A DNA stretch of 64,000 bases from Stenocarpella maydis (lineage: Eukaryota; Ascomycota; Sordariomycetes; Diaporthales; Diaporthaceae). Positions 23,391 to 35,895 of the stretch are shown in pieces (position 1 is the stretch's first letter; every line of letters begins with the position of its first letter). The position numbers and the translations under genes were made by a program. The notes beneath the pieces are model-generated. The model ran no database searches. It was not told where the DNA came from and was given only the letters and a program-made list of their open reading frames with translations. The stretch lies in NCBI GenBank assembly GCA_002270565.1, contig NQMI01000002.1:186001-250000 (forward strand). Reading direction: 5' to 3'.

Positions 23391-23822
23391 CTAGCCAATT
23401 AGCTTTGAAGAGAACTCAAGCACAAGGCCTCGAAGCAGATCGGAGACAAGAATAAGCCCCAGAAGAGCGGCGTTGGTCAGCATGTAGTCCAGTGAGAAAA
23501 GCCAGACACAAATACGCGCAGATATGCTTAAAAGCAGTGCAGGATGCGAGAGGTGGCCCGCTCCTGACAGCAGCTCACCCCGATCAAAGGCATTTAACAT
23601 TCTCTAACCAAAGGAACTGCTAGCCCCTTAAGCCAAACCTAACCGTTGTGAGGCGTATGATGGGCCAAGCGCCACTGCCACACCCATAATACCCACCCCG
23701 GTCCAGTCGGTCTCAGTGGCTTGTGAGGCTTCTCCAAACGTGGGACTGAGACTAAGACATCCTAAAATGCTTCCACAGATGACACAGACCCATCCATCGA
23801 ACGGGGAATACCGTGCAGCCAT
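23391..23822 (-). pseudogene. Decayed membrane-protein fragment
   Basis: On the minus strand one frame reads through from 23822 to 23391 with two stops (TAA and TAG near 23600-23630). The two halves encode hydrophobic, helix-like segments: GWVCVICGSILGCLSLS, then GVGIMGVAVALGPSYAS, then YMLTNAALLGLILVSDLL. The continuous frame and repeated hydrophobic segments suggest the remains of a polytopic membrane protein. I cannot name the family, and chance is a real alternative. Confidence 0.3.
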
Positions 23823-24422
23823 TGTCTTCCATCACACTACATCTAGAAGAAAGACAGCAGTCCCTAAATATAAACAAGGTTTGCTTCCTAGAAGACACAT
23901 GCCTTACCAGGCACAATTAAACCATCACCGGGCCCTTTAAAAGCTCTTGGGATAGGAAGCAGACACAGCACTGTCTCTTTATCACCATTAATGGGTGGCT
24001 GGTTTGATGTATGGAAATACATACCTAAAGAGGCACTTGGCTGTGTAGGGATAAGGAGCAAGTAAAGGACTCAAAATGCAGCTCCAGTGGTCGAACCGTG
24101 CTTTGATGCGAGGTGAGCTGCAGCCTTCCCTTTCTGAGAGATGCCTCGGTCCAATTTGGATATGGTCTAGGTAAATATGAAGCGCTAGCTTAGAGCTGTG
24201 ATAGCATCTGGGATATAAGCCGACTGGATAAAACCTCACTTAAGTTTACCCAATCCTCTCATCTGTATACTATTTGCGAACGAAATCACTTTAGCTTTTT
24301 TCGCAGTCTTCGTTCACCCCCTCATGAAACCCAGGATCACGAACAGGAAGTAGCAGCATCGGATCTGCTCGCCCGTTAAACTCACCGCAGCGTTCGCGAT
24401 CCAAAAAGGCAACTGACCCGAA
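23823..24422. other. Spacer upstream of the AAA-ATPase relic
   Basis: No gene is seen. It may include lost 5' exons of the AAA gene, whose relatives usually have a longer N-terminus. Confidence 0.4.
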
Positions 24423-26209
24423 ATGGCTCGCACCATGCAAACAAACGATCACGAGGATGGCGTCGATGAAACCCTGACTTATGGACACCTCCAGCCACCC
24501 TTCCACCCAACCAGGCGACCGCCGGTGATGTCAGCCCCCAGTACGGGGCCGGCCCTTCTCGAGCATACCGAAAGCAACGCCACCAAGCCCGCGACCGGCG
24601 CCGTTCAGTCCATCGCGCGTGTCGTGGAAGGGGGAATCATCAATAAGAAGCATTATCATATGTTATTCTACAGCCTCCAGTACGAGTATGTTGACTGGGA
24701 CGGTGTGAGGTACGGCCTGTGCACCAGCACGGTCCAAAACCCCGAGTGCGCTGATCACAGAAAAGTCCGGGTGTCGGACTTGAAGACCATGCCTCTTGAC
24801 CTTTGCCCGTCGGAGGAGAGCTCCGCACAAAGATGACTGCGCGCGGCCGACGGTGGAGCACTTTGGTCGGTGTCGGGTACAAGCAGTTTGGAGGCAAGAA
24901 GATCCCCATCAAAACTCGAGTCCCCATAGAGGTGAGTGCCTGCCATCGGTGCAAGTTCCCGGCCCATATTGAACTCCCTGGTCTGTTAACAAGAGTTGGC
25001 AGCACAGGCGAGTGGGAGGGTCATGATCGATGCCGCTGCGTTCTTTAACAACAACCCGAGCTGTGTAGAGTGGCTCAAATCTGAGGTGCGGCCGTTTTCT
25101 GAGGAATCTGAAAGCGAGGAGATGGAAAAAGGCGTGCACTCTGCCGAACTGTCCAAGGAGCAATACTTGCTGGCATCTGGCATAGTTTATGGTTTTGACC
25201 TGACGACCAAAGACTGGTATAAGTCAAACTTGGCCCGGAAGTCACTTCGCTGAGCTCGCTGTCCATTTTGCACCGGTACGTTCCCCGTGGATGGAATCAG
25301 CGATATCACCTTCAACGAGCTTGCATACGAGAATCTGGTGCTCCCGTCCGACGAGAAGAAGATGGCGTGGGCCTTTGTCAAGAGCAAGAACCGTCAGCTG
25401 GGGCATCCAGCCCCGATGACAGTACGGTGTTTGACGATTTCGTGACGGACAAGGGAAAGGGCCTCGTGATGCTCCTCTGCAGGTCTCCTGGCGTTGGCAA
25501 GACGTACACCGCGGAGGCAATTGCCGAGATTGCCAAGGTGCCTCTGTATATCGTCAGCGCGGGGGAGCTGGGCTCGGCCTCGAGTCAGGTTGAGCGCGCT
25601 CTGGATGTAGCCCTTGATCTCTGCCGTCGCTGGAAGGCAATGCTGCTGGTGGACGAGGTGGATGTGTTCCTCAGCAAGAGGTCCAGTGGCGGAAACGCAA
25701 ACGTCGAGCGGAACGAGCTGGTCTCGATCTTCCTCAGGCGTCTCGAGTATTACCAAGGGACCATGTTCCTGACGACCAACAAGACTGAGGACATTGACGA
25801 CGCCTTCCAGTCCCGCATCGACATCATCCTGCCCTACGGTGACCTCGGCGGCGAGGCGCGGCACCGGGTGTGGGCCAACTTCATCAACAAGATGAGCGGG
25901 ACCAAATTCTTCGACTTCACGGAGGAGCAGGTGCAGAAGCTCGCGAGGGAGTACGTCCTGAACGGCCGCGAGATCAAGAACCTGGTCAAGAGCTCGCTGC
26001 TCGTCGCTGGCGAGTTCCCGGGGCCGTGTGTGGCTCCAGGTGGTGATTTACGGCCTGGTGGGAGTGAGGCGGGCGACAAGACGGCGGCGGTGAAGGATGC
26101 CGCTCAGGCAAAGGTGACGATTACAATCCTGGAGACGCTTGCGGCGATGCGCGTCCGTGCCCACAAGCTGATGGGCAAGACGGGATGCGACGGCGGTGCT
26201 GGACTCTAG
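24423..26209 (+). pseudogene. Broken fungal AAA-ATPase (AAA domain with N-terminal accessory domain)
   Basis: The pieces line up with the common ascomycete AAA proteins but are not in one frame. Part 1 (24423 to about 24815) has the accessory-domain block YEYVDWDGVRYGL. A one-base shift follows, then TARGRRWSTLVGVGYKQF. A clean intron lies at 24932-25007 (GTGAGT...CACAG). The next exon runs to an in-frame TGA at 25251, although family sequence resumes in the same frame (DITFNELAYENLVLP). A further shift near 25400-25430 leads to the AAA core: Walker A SPGVGKT, Walker B MLLVDEVDVFL, then NELVSIFLRRLEYYQG and SRIDIILPY. The catalytic core is open to 26209. At least three lesions argue for a pseudogene; an assembly problem or an extra unrecognised intron is the alternative. 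Such proteins are presumed remodelling ATPases with unknown clients. Confidence 0.7.
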
Positions 26210-29201
26210 ACGGTGACCGGTGTGCTGGACTTGGAGGTTTGAGCTTTCTCGTTCAGATGTAAAGTTTCGGAGCGGCATGACTGCAGGGATAGCAAGGTGA
26301 TTGGCCATGTCTTGTGTGAGAGAAAGCGAACCCAACCGTGTCATGACTAGTCAACCCCCTGTAAGATTAATTATTGCTGGCCATGCTATCTTCTCTTCTC
26401 AGTCGGGCGAGTGATCGATCGATTGGGTTGTCCAAGCTTGTCCGATGGACAATGCCTTTGAGCGGCGATATACCTGTTACCATGAGTCTGCGCAGTCCTT
26501 GTAGCGTACCAAGCCCGTCTGAGGCAGCAATTGAGGTGATAGTAGGCACCGCAGAAATGCAGCATGGTATGCCATAGGACTTGTGACTCCTGAGCGGCGA
26601 CATTGACAGTGTGCCCTCGGCGAATGCGAGCGGAAAGGGTTGCACATGCTGAAGGTTTCAAGCTACCCAGGTACTGATGTCCCAGATGAGAAAGGAACAA
26701 CCTTAGCTTGGCTGGCCCTGGCCGTCTGCTGGAGAGGAGCTGGGACGAAGTAAGCTCAATAGCCGCGGCCGACGATAAGAGGGCCAAAGGGGCGCAGCGC
26801 TTCGGCCTAGACAGGTAGACTATGACGTGATGGCATTGATGCTTTGAGGCATCAAATAGGTCGATGGGTTTGTCAGAGGGCAGGCTATGACCTAGTTGGC
26901 CGAGAAGACATTCTTGCAGGGCGGGAAACAGTTGAAACTACCTCGTACGTTTCGTACCGTGTTTTTAATCCAGTGGATTAGGCGCCGGCAGCAACGGTTG
27001 CATCTGGCGAATGCGAGCACAAAGCCGAGCCATATTTAGTGCATGCCTGCTGGCTGGAAGTTTTGCTGGGCGTCACCCCGCACTCCCGATTTTTGAGTGC
27101 ATCCAACGTTGGATGTTGTGCTCTGGCTGCCGTGTGCATAGTGGCCTGGCGGACATGTTTGGGCAGCCGGGAGGACTTCTGTTTTGTTGATAAGAGTAGA
27201 AGGGGGTAAATAGATCAAGGTTCGGCCATGACAGGCTACGTAGCCAAGTACATGTGGCGGACGTGGATATACTTTCGGAGTGAAGGTATACGGGAGGCAT
27301 TATTGTCCATCCGGGGATAAGTGGCGAGACCAATAAGAAGATCAGGCCCTGGTGAGAAGCAATTGCCGTTGACCGTGTTCTCGCACCATGATCATGATGC
27401 TGCCTCGATCCTGCGCGTGCAATAGATGGGCCGTCAAGAGGTACACTGTCAAGCCGTGTATGTGCACATATATGGACAGGTCGGTCTGGAGGAGTTATGC
27501 AACACAGCGAGAGACATGCTGTGGTGCTTGGGTGATACGGTCGGGGCCTGCCGCTCGCCGTTGGGGGAGACGGTTGGCTGCTGCTGCTGCTGCTGGTGAT
27601 GATGATCATGTTGCTGCTGGTGATGGGGATGATGGATTTGACTGGTTGACTCGGGCATGCTGGTGCTTGTGCTTGCTTTTTGCAGCTAAGAGTGGCATGT
27701 GCGAAGTATGCGGTAGTGCTATGTCTTGCTGGAATGCCGTCTCAAAAGCAGGATGTATGTTAAAGGGTGTACTATATCTACTTTCCCCGCAGCTTCAGCT
27801 GCAAGCTGCCTTGGTTGCCGAAGCATGGGAACATGCGGAATGCGGAGCTAGTACTCCGATACCTCGGGTACCTCCTCTTTTGCATGCGCGCTTGTCCCAA
27901 TGCGTACGCGTCAACATTCATTTTCTTGGCTGGCTGAACAGAGTGTGTACCCGATACCCTAACTGCGACGTTGCACTCCGAGCACACAGAAGTACTGAGG
28001 TACATGTCTAACATGCCGTGCCCACTCAGAGTGCAGCAGACTTCCCCACCAACCAGCTTGTACCGGTGTGCACGGATTGCCAGCTGTTCTACCCTACCAT
28101 AGTACCGTCTACACAGTACCGAGCCCAGTTCGGAGTACACAATCTCTGGGTAGATTGCGGTAGATACAAGATGCACAAGGTACAGGGTGCAATGTAGCCA
28201 CGTACGGACGGATACCTTGATGAATCTCTGCTTCTCAGGCCATGCCCAAGGGGGCCAAAAAGTCAAAGTGCAAGGTGCAGGAGCCCGGTCTGGCCAAGAC
28301 GGCACCACGCACACGCCTTTTCGATCTCACCCTCGCTCGACCCTCGACCCTCAGAACCCTTTTACACACGAATGAACCTGATTTGATTCTGCGATTCTGC
28401 ATATGCTTTGGCTTGCCTCACCACCTTTCGTATCACACACACGATCGATAACACCACCACAACCACCACCATATCCACCACACAATCTGCACAACCTCGT
28501 GCAACATCTGGGACCTCTCTTTCAAGCAGCAGCCACACACTGCACGCGCGCACACGCACACACGCACACACGCACACACGCACACACGCAAGCACACAGA
28601 TACGCCCTCCGGCTGCCAACAAGTCTACCTACTTAATCAGTCGCTTTCGTCATCAACCCCGACCTCAGCCATAATCCCGAACTGCTTCGGCCCAACACCC
28701 AACTCCATATCCATCCCAGATATCCACTTCCACTGCCAATATCGCAGCCTCACCAGAATCATCCTCTTGCGTATTGTGGACGACTCCGCTCTCCTTTTTT
28801 TTTTTTTGTCCTCGTTCTCTTTTCCCACCCTCCCGTTTCGTCGCGAGGCCGGACTGTGAGCGTGCACGCACACACAAACAAAAACTCGCCCACTCCACTG
28901 TGAGCCCAGGGAAAGCGACAAGGACAGACAGACATAGAAACACAGAGATTGTGGACTCTTCTCCCGAAAGGGCTCATGCCCGTCCCGTGGTCCAGTCAGC
29001 CGAAGCCCATGCTTCCACATCCTCGACTCATCCATTCTTCCATGCGGGAATAAGACCCACACTCCCGCCTTCTCGATCCCGACTCGATAACTTCGATCGC
29101 GACTCGGCGAACGAGACCCACAGAGACCGCCTCACATCGCCCATCCTGCCCTCCCGCGGCACCGGCAACATCCACATCTCGACCTCGATGCCGCCCCCAA
29201 C
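26210..29201. other. Long intergenic region and wc-1 promoter/leader
   Basis: No gene is supported. It contains GCT/GAT triplet repeats near 27578-27625, several GGTACC/TACCTCGG words, and C/A-rich and poly-T (near 28796) sequence. The last 0.8-0.9 kb is probably the long leader of wc-1, rich in CCACC and CAC. Confidence 0.5.
28551..28590. repeat. (CACACACG)n microsatellite in the presumed wc-1 leader
   Basis: Tandem CACACACG/CACACG units are visible about 0.6 kb before the wc-1 start. Confidence 0.85.
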
Positions 29202-32200
29202 ATGAACGAATTCTACCAGAACCAGCTGGCCCAGGCCGCTGCTGCTCAACAGCAGCAGCAGCGCCGGCAGCAACCTGGCCGCCCCCCAAACATGATGATG
29301 CCGCCCAACCTCAACACCGGAGCCCAGCCCGCCCGCGCCTCCCCCACCATGCAGCCGCCCATGATACCCACCATGTCGCCCACCATGTCGCCAGACACCG
29401 CCATGATGGGCGGCGACTCGCTCGACGAGATCATATCCCAGAACACCGCCACAAGGAGACGGAGCGTCACCCACGACGAGCCCGATAGGAGGATGTCCAT
29501 GAATCTCGAGTTCGGCAGCACAAACGACCACTACAGAGGCTTCCAGTTCGGCAGCCCCCTGACATCCGCCGCACCGCCCTCCTCCATGTCAGACGGCCTT
29601 CCTTCCTATGCCAACATGCACAATATGACCTCGCCCATCGGCATGCCCCCCCACAACGGCAGCTTCGAGTTCTCCACCATGTCGCCCGACGTCATGACCA
29701 ACATGATGAGCTTCTCCAACCTCAGCATGGGCCAGATGCAGTCGGACCCCGGCGCCATGGGCCTCTACGGCAACCAAAACATGAGCCCACAGTACGGCCA
29801 CACCGGCATGGACCCTGTCTCGCCCGACTTTGCCATGGACATGACCCCGGACAACAACATGGGTGTCGCCGCCCCCAACACCGCCGGCTCGGCCCTGGCA
29901 GATGACGGCGAGGACGACATCATGGTTGGGAACCACCACTACGGGGCCAACGGGTCGGGCACCCCTCAGGCTGCCCATGGCGCCGGCGGGGCCATGGCAG
30001 CGTACAACATGGCCCCACCTCTCTCAAGAGAAATGTGCAGTGCAAACTCCTTCAACCAGTCCCCAGTCTCGTCCGGTATCAGCACCGCCAGGGGCAGTGT
30101 CGTCCCGGAAACACCAATGCCGGCCCAGACCGAATCCGGAGCCGCGACCCCGGGCAACGGTGAGGTCAAGTCAGAATCAAAGAACATATACTCCAAGAGC
30201 GGCTTCGATCTGGTTAGAGCCCTGTATTATATCGCCACGAGGCCGAACCCCGAGATCCAGCTTGGGGCGGTAGACCTCTCCTGCGCATTTGTCGTCTGCG
30301 ATGTTACCATGAACGATTGTCCCATCATCTACATATCAGATAACTTCCAGAACCTGACTGGATACAGCCGCCACGACATAATGGGCCAGAACTGCCGTTT
30401 CCTCCAGGCCCCTGACGGCAAGGTAGAGGCCGGGACGAAACGAGAGTTCGTAGCCAACGACGCTGTGCTCAACCTAAAGCAGAAGATCCAGGAGGGCAAG
30501 GAGGTCCAGCAGAGCCTGATCAACTACCGCAAGGGTGGCAAGCCCTTCCTCAACCTGCTCACAATGATCCCCATACCCTGGGACACCAAGGAGATCCGGT
30601 ACTTCATCGGCTTCCAGATTGACCTGGTCGAGTGCCCCGATGCCATTGCGGGCCAGGAGCTGGGCAAGGTTCAGGTCAACTACAAGCACAGCGATATCGG
30701 GCAGTACATATGGACCCCTCCCGAGGGCGACCGAGTCGAGCCGGATGCAGGTCAGACACTGTCTGCCGATGATGTATCGACCCTCTTACAGCAGCTGAAA
30801 CCAGGAGGGACCAACCTGGGTGACTGGCACAAGCAATCCTGGGACAAGATGCTCTTGGAGAATGTCGATGACGTCGTGCATGTCTTGTCTCTCAAGGGAT
30901 TATTCATGTACCTGTCCCCTTCCTGTAAGAGGGTCCTCGAGTACGACACCAAGGAGCTCATCGGCAATCAGCTGTCTTCGATCTGTCACCCATCCGACAT
31001 CGTACCTGTCACCCGAGAGCTCAAGGACACCGCCGTCGGCAACCACGTCAACATCGTCTTCCGAATACGGAGGAAAGAGAGTGGCTACACCTGGTTCGAG
31101 AGCCACGGGTCGCTGTTTGTCGAGCAAGGAAAGGGCAAGAAATGTATCATCCTCGTCGGACGAAAACGACCCGTCTTCGCACTAAGCAGGAGCAATATCG
31201 AGAACAATGGCGGCATCGGCGACGGCGAGCTCTGGTCAAAACTCTCGACGTCGGGCATGTACCTGTTTGTCTCGTCCAACTGTCGATCACTACTGGACTT
31301 GCAACCACACGACCTCGTCGGGACCAGCATTCAGGATCAGATGCGAAAGGAGACGCGGCCCGAGTTCGGCCGGTCAATAGAGAAGGCCAGGAAAGGCAGG
31401 ATCATCAAGTGCAAGCATGAGGTCCAAAACAAGAGGGGTCAAATACTACAGGCACAGACCATCCTGTACCCCGGGGATGCAGCCGAGGGGCAGAAGCCAA
31501 CCTTCCTACTGGCCCAGACTAAGCTCTTAAAGGCATCTAGCAGAGCCTTGGCGCCGGCCTCATCTGCAGGCAAGGCCTCATCTCTAATCAGCGCCGGGCC
31601 GCCCGAGGACGCACACCAGCCATCACACGGCTCCCTGGCGTCGCCAAACCGAGCACGGTCCATGTCGGGGACAGCAGAACAGGGTATTGTTTCCCAGGCC
31701 CAGGGCGGCGGTCTCGTCCTTGGCAACCAGGACGCCGCTCTTGCAAGCGACGACAACATCTTTGACGAGCTGAAGACGACCCGCTGCTCGTCGTGGCAAT
31801 ACGAGCTCCGGCAGATGGAGAAGGTCAACCGGCTGCTGGCGGAGGAGCTTGGCCAGCTCCTGAGCAACAAGAAGAAGAGGAAGCGGAGGAAAGGCGTGGG
31901 CAACGTGGTTAGGGACTGTGCGAATTGCCACACCCGGAACACCCCAGAGTGGCGAAGGGGGCCAAGCGGGCAGCGAGACTTGTGCAACAGCTGTGGTCTG
32001 CGCTACGCCAAGCAGGTAAGATACGGTCCTTTCGCCCTGCATCATGTGCTCCCTCTCCTTCCCCGAGTTTGCCCCCGTGGCATTTGCTGACTTGAGCCCA
32101 TGGCCAGACCGGCAGAGTCTCGCCCCGCAACTCGTCCCGGGGTGGCAACGGCGATTCGCATTCCAAAAAGTCCAGCTCGCCGAACCAATCTTCTCCCCTC

Positions 32201-32503
32201 CACCGCGGGGTGTCCATCGCCCTGGATGCCGTGGCGACCTCGCGGTCTCACAAGGGAGGCGCTGGCGACAGCACCGCCAGCAGCAGCAAGGCCACTCGCT
32301 CGCCCAGCTCGGCAAGCGCACAGAACGCCACCGCCACCAACACCAACTCGGGGAGCAATGTCAGCTCGGCCGGGGGAAGCGCCACGCCGATGAAAGTGAT
32401 GATGCCGCCCCCGAGCCAGCCCCTCCTCGAAGGAGGTGCCGGTGTGCATGGACATAGTATGAGCATGACGAGTATTGCCGAGGAGAGAGAGCAGGCGGGC
32501 TAG
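29202..32503 (+). CDS. wc-1: White collar 1 blue-light receptor and GATA transcription factor
   Basis: Two exons, 29202-32015 and 32108-32503, with a GTAAGA...CCAG intron placed directly after the zinc finger, give 1069 residues (Neurospora WC-1 is of similar size). An Ala/Gln run lies near residues 11-26, followed by a Met/Pro/Ser-rich activation-type region. The LOV domain (about 360-485) has the flavin-binding GQNCRFLQ with photoactive Cys398. A second PAS lies at about 545-655 and a third at about 675-777. A basic NLS (KKKRKRRK) precedes the GATA finger Cys906-x2-Cys909-x18-Cys928-x2-Cys931, containing NTPEWRRGP. By established knowledge WC-1 pairs with WC-2 to drive light-responsive and clock genes. 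All hallmark residues are present, so the gene is likely functional. Exon 2 encodes a Ser/Asn-rich disordered tail. Confidence 0.97.
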
Positions 32504-35500
32504 GAAACTGAACAACCATCGCGGGCAGCCAACCTGCAGAAGTCTCCAGGCCAACTGCTTGGAGCTATCGAAATGGCGGCCCCTCCGACTCCCACAGGGA
32601 TTCGCTAGAGGATCACTAACGATTCGACCGGGACAACTCACCAACGGAAATATTTGCATTTTTCTAACTTTTTGAGATACCATGATGTTTGTTAACGCTT
32701 TTGGGGTTGGGCATGACTTCGATTGTTTCTTTATGGGCATGGCAGCAAAAATGGGCAGAAGGGGCAGATGGGCGCCCCAGCTCTTTCTGGGATGAGATTT
32801 CCACGGGTAGCGGTGCGTACGGGCGGGCGGGCAAACGTCTGAGCACTTCTTGATTTTGCTTCATAGCGCATGGGACGCACCATTTGGACGAAATGGGTGG
32901 GAAGGTGCCTCTTGAAATATTCCTCTTAGATTTTAGACCAACTGGCTTTATTATTTTTTTTACTCTGTTATTATCGTTTTTATTATGCGTGTTTTTTTAT
33001 GACGTTCGTTCGCCTGGGTGTATGTTTATAAACCGGGCAGGTGGGTGGTTCGGCCAGTGACCATGGGTGCTGAAGTGGGTGGTGGGCGGCGGCTTCAGTT
33101 TGATGCTGCCCCTTGGACGACATTGGAGACTGGTGTTTTGGCGTGCCTTGGGCTCGTGGCTCCTGATCCCCCCCCCTCTCCTTTTTTCAAACTGACTGGA
33201 TGAACAAACAGACAGATAGACACTCATGATATTGTTCCAAAATACAAAACATGAGTCGTCTGGTTTTCCACAAGCCGGGGGTTGGGGGAGTGTTTACCGA
33301 CTGGAAACGACGGGCCCGGCGGATACATGACCGTGATGAGAAAATGGCGAGAGGGAGTAAGTGGGGAGCTGGAGCTCTCGGCTGTGTGTTGCGTTTTGTT
33401 CATGATCTCATCTTGCCCGTTCTCTTTTTTTTTTCGTGTTGATATTCTTTTGGGAGCAGGCCCTCCCTTCTACATACGGTTTTCCTGGATGAGTTGGCTT
33501 TTGAGTCCTAAGACGCCTAACTATGTGCATGAACGATATGTTTATTATTTAACTGACTTTGTATTTCTCTCGGCTTTATACTTTGGGTTAGGATTTCGAG
33601 GAACGCAGATGTAGGCGAATTAGGGTAGCTGTGGGGATGTGAGAGGCTTCATTCACAGTTGGGCGGAGGACTGACCCTGTGCAGTCAAAAACGTCAGGTG
33701 TTTATGGCCCCTATGAGAGGGACTCTGAACAATCCCATCTGCAGACATTCCATTGACTGGACACTCCGCGAGGTGCTTGGGCACTGGCTACCAGCTCGCT
33801 CTGACACTTTTCTTTTCTGTTGCCACAACTCCTGCTTCCCACGACCTGCCTGGGCTGAAACGACAATATTGTTTTCTTTCTCACACAACGCGAGATCGCC
33901 CGCGTTATCCACTACACATGTACCGCGTGCAAGTGCCAGCAGAGGCGGCCAACACGACCAGAACAAATACACCTCACTACAACAAAGTTACTGAAGTATG
34001 ATGGCTAACTACGTAAATTAACAACCGTTCCGCTTGATTCATACATCATGCAGCTGATGTTGTCCTGACGAAAGGACGGTCGCACGAGCTCCTGCGGACC
34101 CTGCGCTCGCGGCTGCCGGGGGCGAGTGCGGAACAGCGGGATGTGAGAGGTTCTGTTCCGGACCTGCACGGGTTTCAGTACCAACACGTTGCTGTACCCT
34201 GGGTCGGGCCATGTGATTGATGTCTGTAGGGCTGCGCAGTAAGTATCAGACCTTTGCCGGCTCCTCTTCCTCGTCGCTCACGGCGGAGCCGGAGGCTCCA
34301 ATCGCAGGGCTTGTTCTGCGGTGAGTTTCTGGTGTCGCTGTGCACCTGAACGAAGACGGATTCTTTCTACGTGGCTTCGAGCCTTTCCCGCCTGGCGATC
34401 TTGGTGGGTTTGGACTCGGGATAGAGACGTGGTGATGCTTCACTATTACCTGCCTAGGTAGGCTTGTGGTGTGGTCAACTTGATAAGTCTGTGTTGCCTG
34501 CGCCGCCGGGCTGTCGGTGCTGCGGCTTCTCAGTAGGGCCTTGAATAGAAAGGTCTGAGGTAATAAAGGTGCTTCAACTTTGTGTCGAGAGGCCAAGACT
34601 GAGGGATCCAGGCAGAGATTTGGTTGGGTCTGCTGCTAAATGTTTGGAGGCTAACAAACTGCCACACACTTACTTCACTGAGGCCGGGCTGGGTATGGCT
34701 CTAGATTACTTTTACTTCCGTCAATACGCCTCGGTAAGTCATACGGGTGTTTCGGGAGACACAATTGGAGTTTTGTCGTGAGTTCGCAGAAGGGACAAGG
34801 CAGGGAGGGTATTGGCGATCTCACGGGCGTGGCCCTCAAGGAGTGCAGCTGTCATGATTGACCGCAACTGGAGCGACTGCTTCGAACTGCTGGCTTTGTA
34901 TGAGCCTCACAACTTCTTCAGCAGTCTTGGAATACTTTCATGGTCGTAGAGACACCACTTAACAACAGATATAAGACCGCGGCAGGATTTGCTCGTTCCT
35001 GAAGTCAGTCGAGTGGGCTTCTGGACTACGAACTTCAATAATTACGAGCGCACTCCCACCAAGAGAATCTACACATTGTGGGCTATGTTAACAATTTGGA
35101 GACCATGTATGAGGCATTTTATTGAAAGCAATCAAACTTTCTTCTTCAGTCTATCCTATCATTTCCTCCACGGCCTGTTACGACTCCGTAGTACACAGCA
35201 GTCTCGTTGCCGTTGTCCATTGCCAAATTTGCACTCTTGCAGAGGAAGAGGACAACCTTTCTATTCCTTTCTATTAATTTTGCAATGGCAGCACTCTTCT
35301 TCGCCTATGTAGTAACTCGAGGGTTCGGTGCTCGTGCAGCAAGGCCACATCTTTCCAATCGCCCACCACGAAGGTATTTGCTAGTTACTCCATCGCGTTA
35401 AACATCTCCCAGCGTAATAGGCTTAGCACACCTGCAGCATCATCCAACGAATACCTCCGTGCAGAGTTGTTTCCCCTAGCACCAGTGGACTTTTGCGCTG

Positions 35501-35895
35501 CGCCCCGTGAGTGATGCGGTGTCCATACTCCACCTATCCAGCCGACGGAATGTACAAAGCCGTCGTTGCAAAACTTGTTTCCGGCTTGCATCTCCTTTGG
35601 CGCGTTTGCGAGGGTTACGAAATCGTGTGCGTTTTTCTTTCCCGCCATGACTGGAATGGTCCGTTGTGTGGATGGGTTTGGGGTTACGGGCGCCAAATCT
35701 GGGGTCTGACCTTATTGCGATCTGTCTGCCCAGTTCCTGAGTTCGTCGGGATGGATGTAGTGGAGGATCTTGCCGAGCAGACCGTCGGTGGAGATCAGCA
35801 TCATGTCAGTCGTCGAGTCCGTGTTATGGGAATTGAGCCTCCGAGGTCATGCACAATAACTAGGTGCTCTGTTCTCTCGAAAAGGGAACCATGAC
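32504..35895. other. Long gene-poor region
   Basis: Downstream of wc-1 comes AT-rich 3' sequence (32930-33000), then mixed DNA. Coding-like fragments occur: minus 34246-34596 (Pro/Arg/Ser-rich, ending VSDEEEEPAKV), plus 34640-34735 (EAGLGMALDYFYFRQYAS) and minus about 35385-35640 (KKNAHDFVTLANAPKEM). None has a start, intron set or domain I can defend. They may be relics continuing the decayed zone to the right. Confidence 0.4.

Noticed and set aside
23320..23400. Possible minus-strand tRNA because of a GTTCAAATCC B-box-like word
   Set aside because: No T-stem pairing and no A-box at the proper distance.
31623..32321. 232-residue minus-strand ORF
   Set aside because: It is a shadow of the wc-1 zinc-finger and tail coding region.
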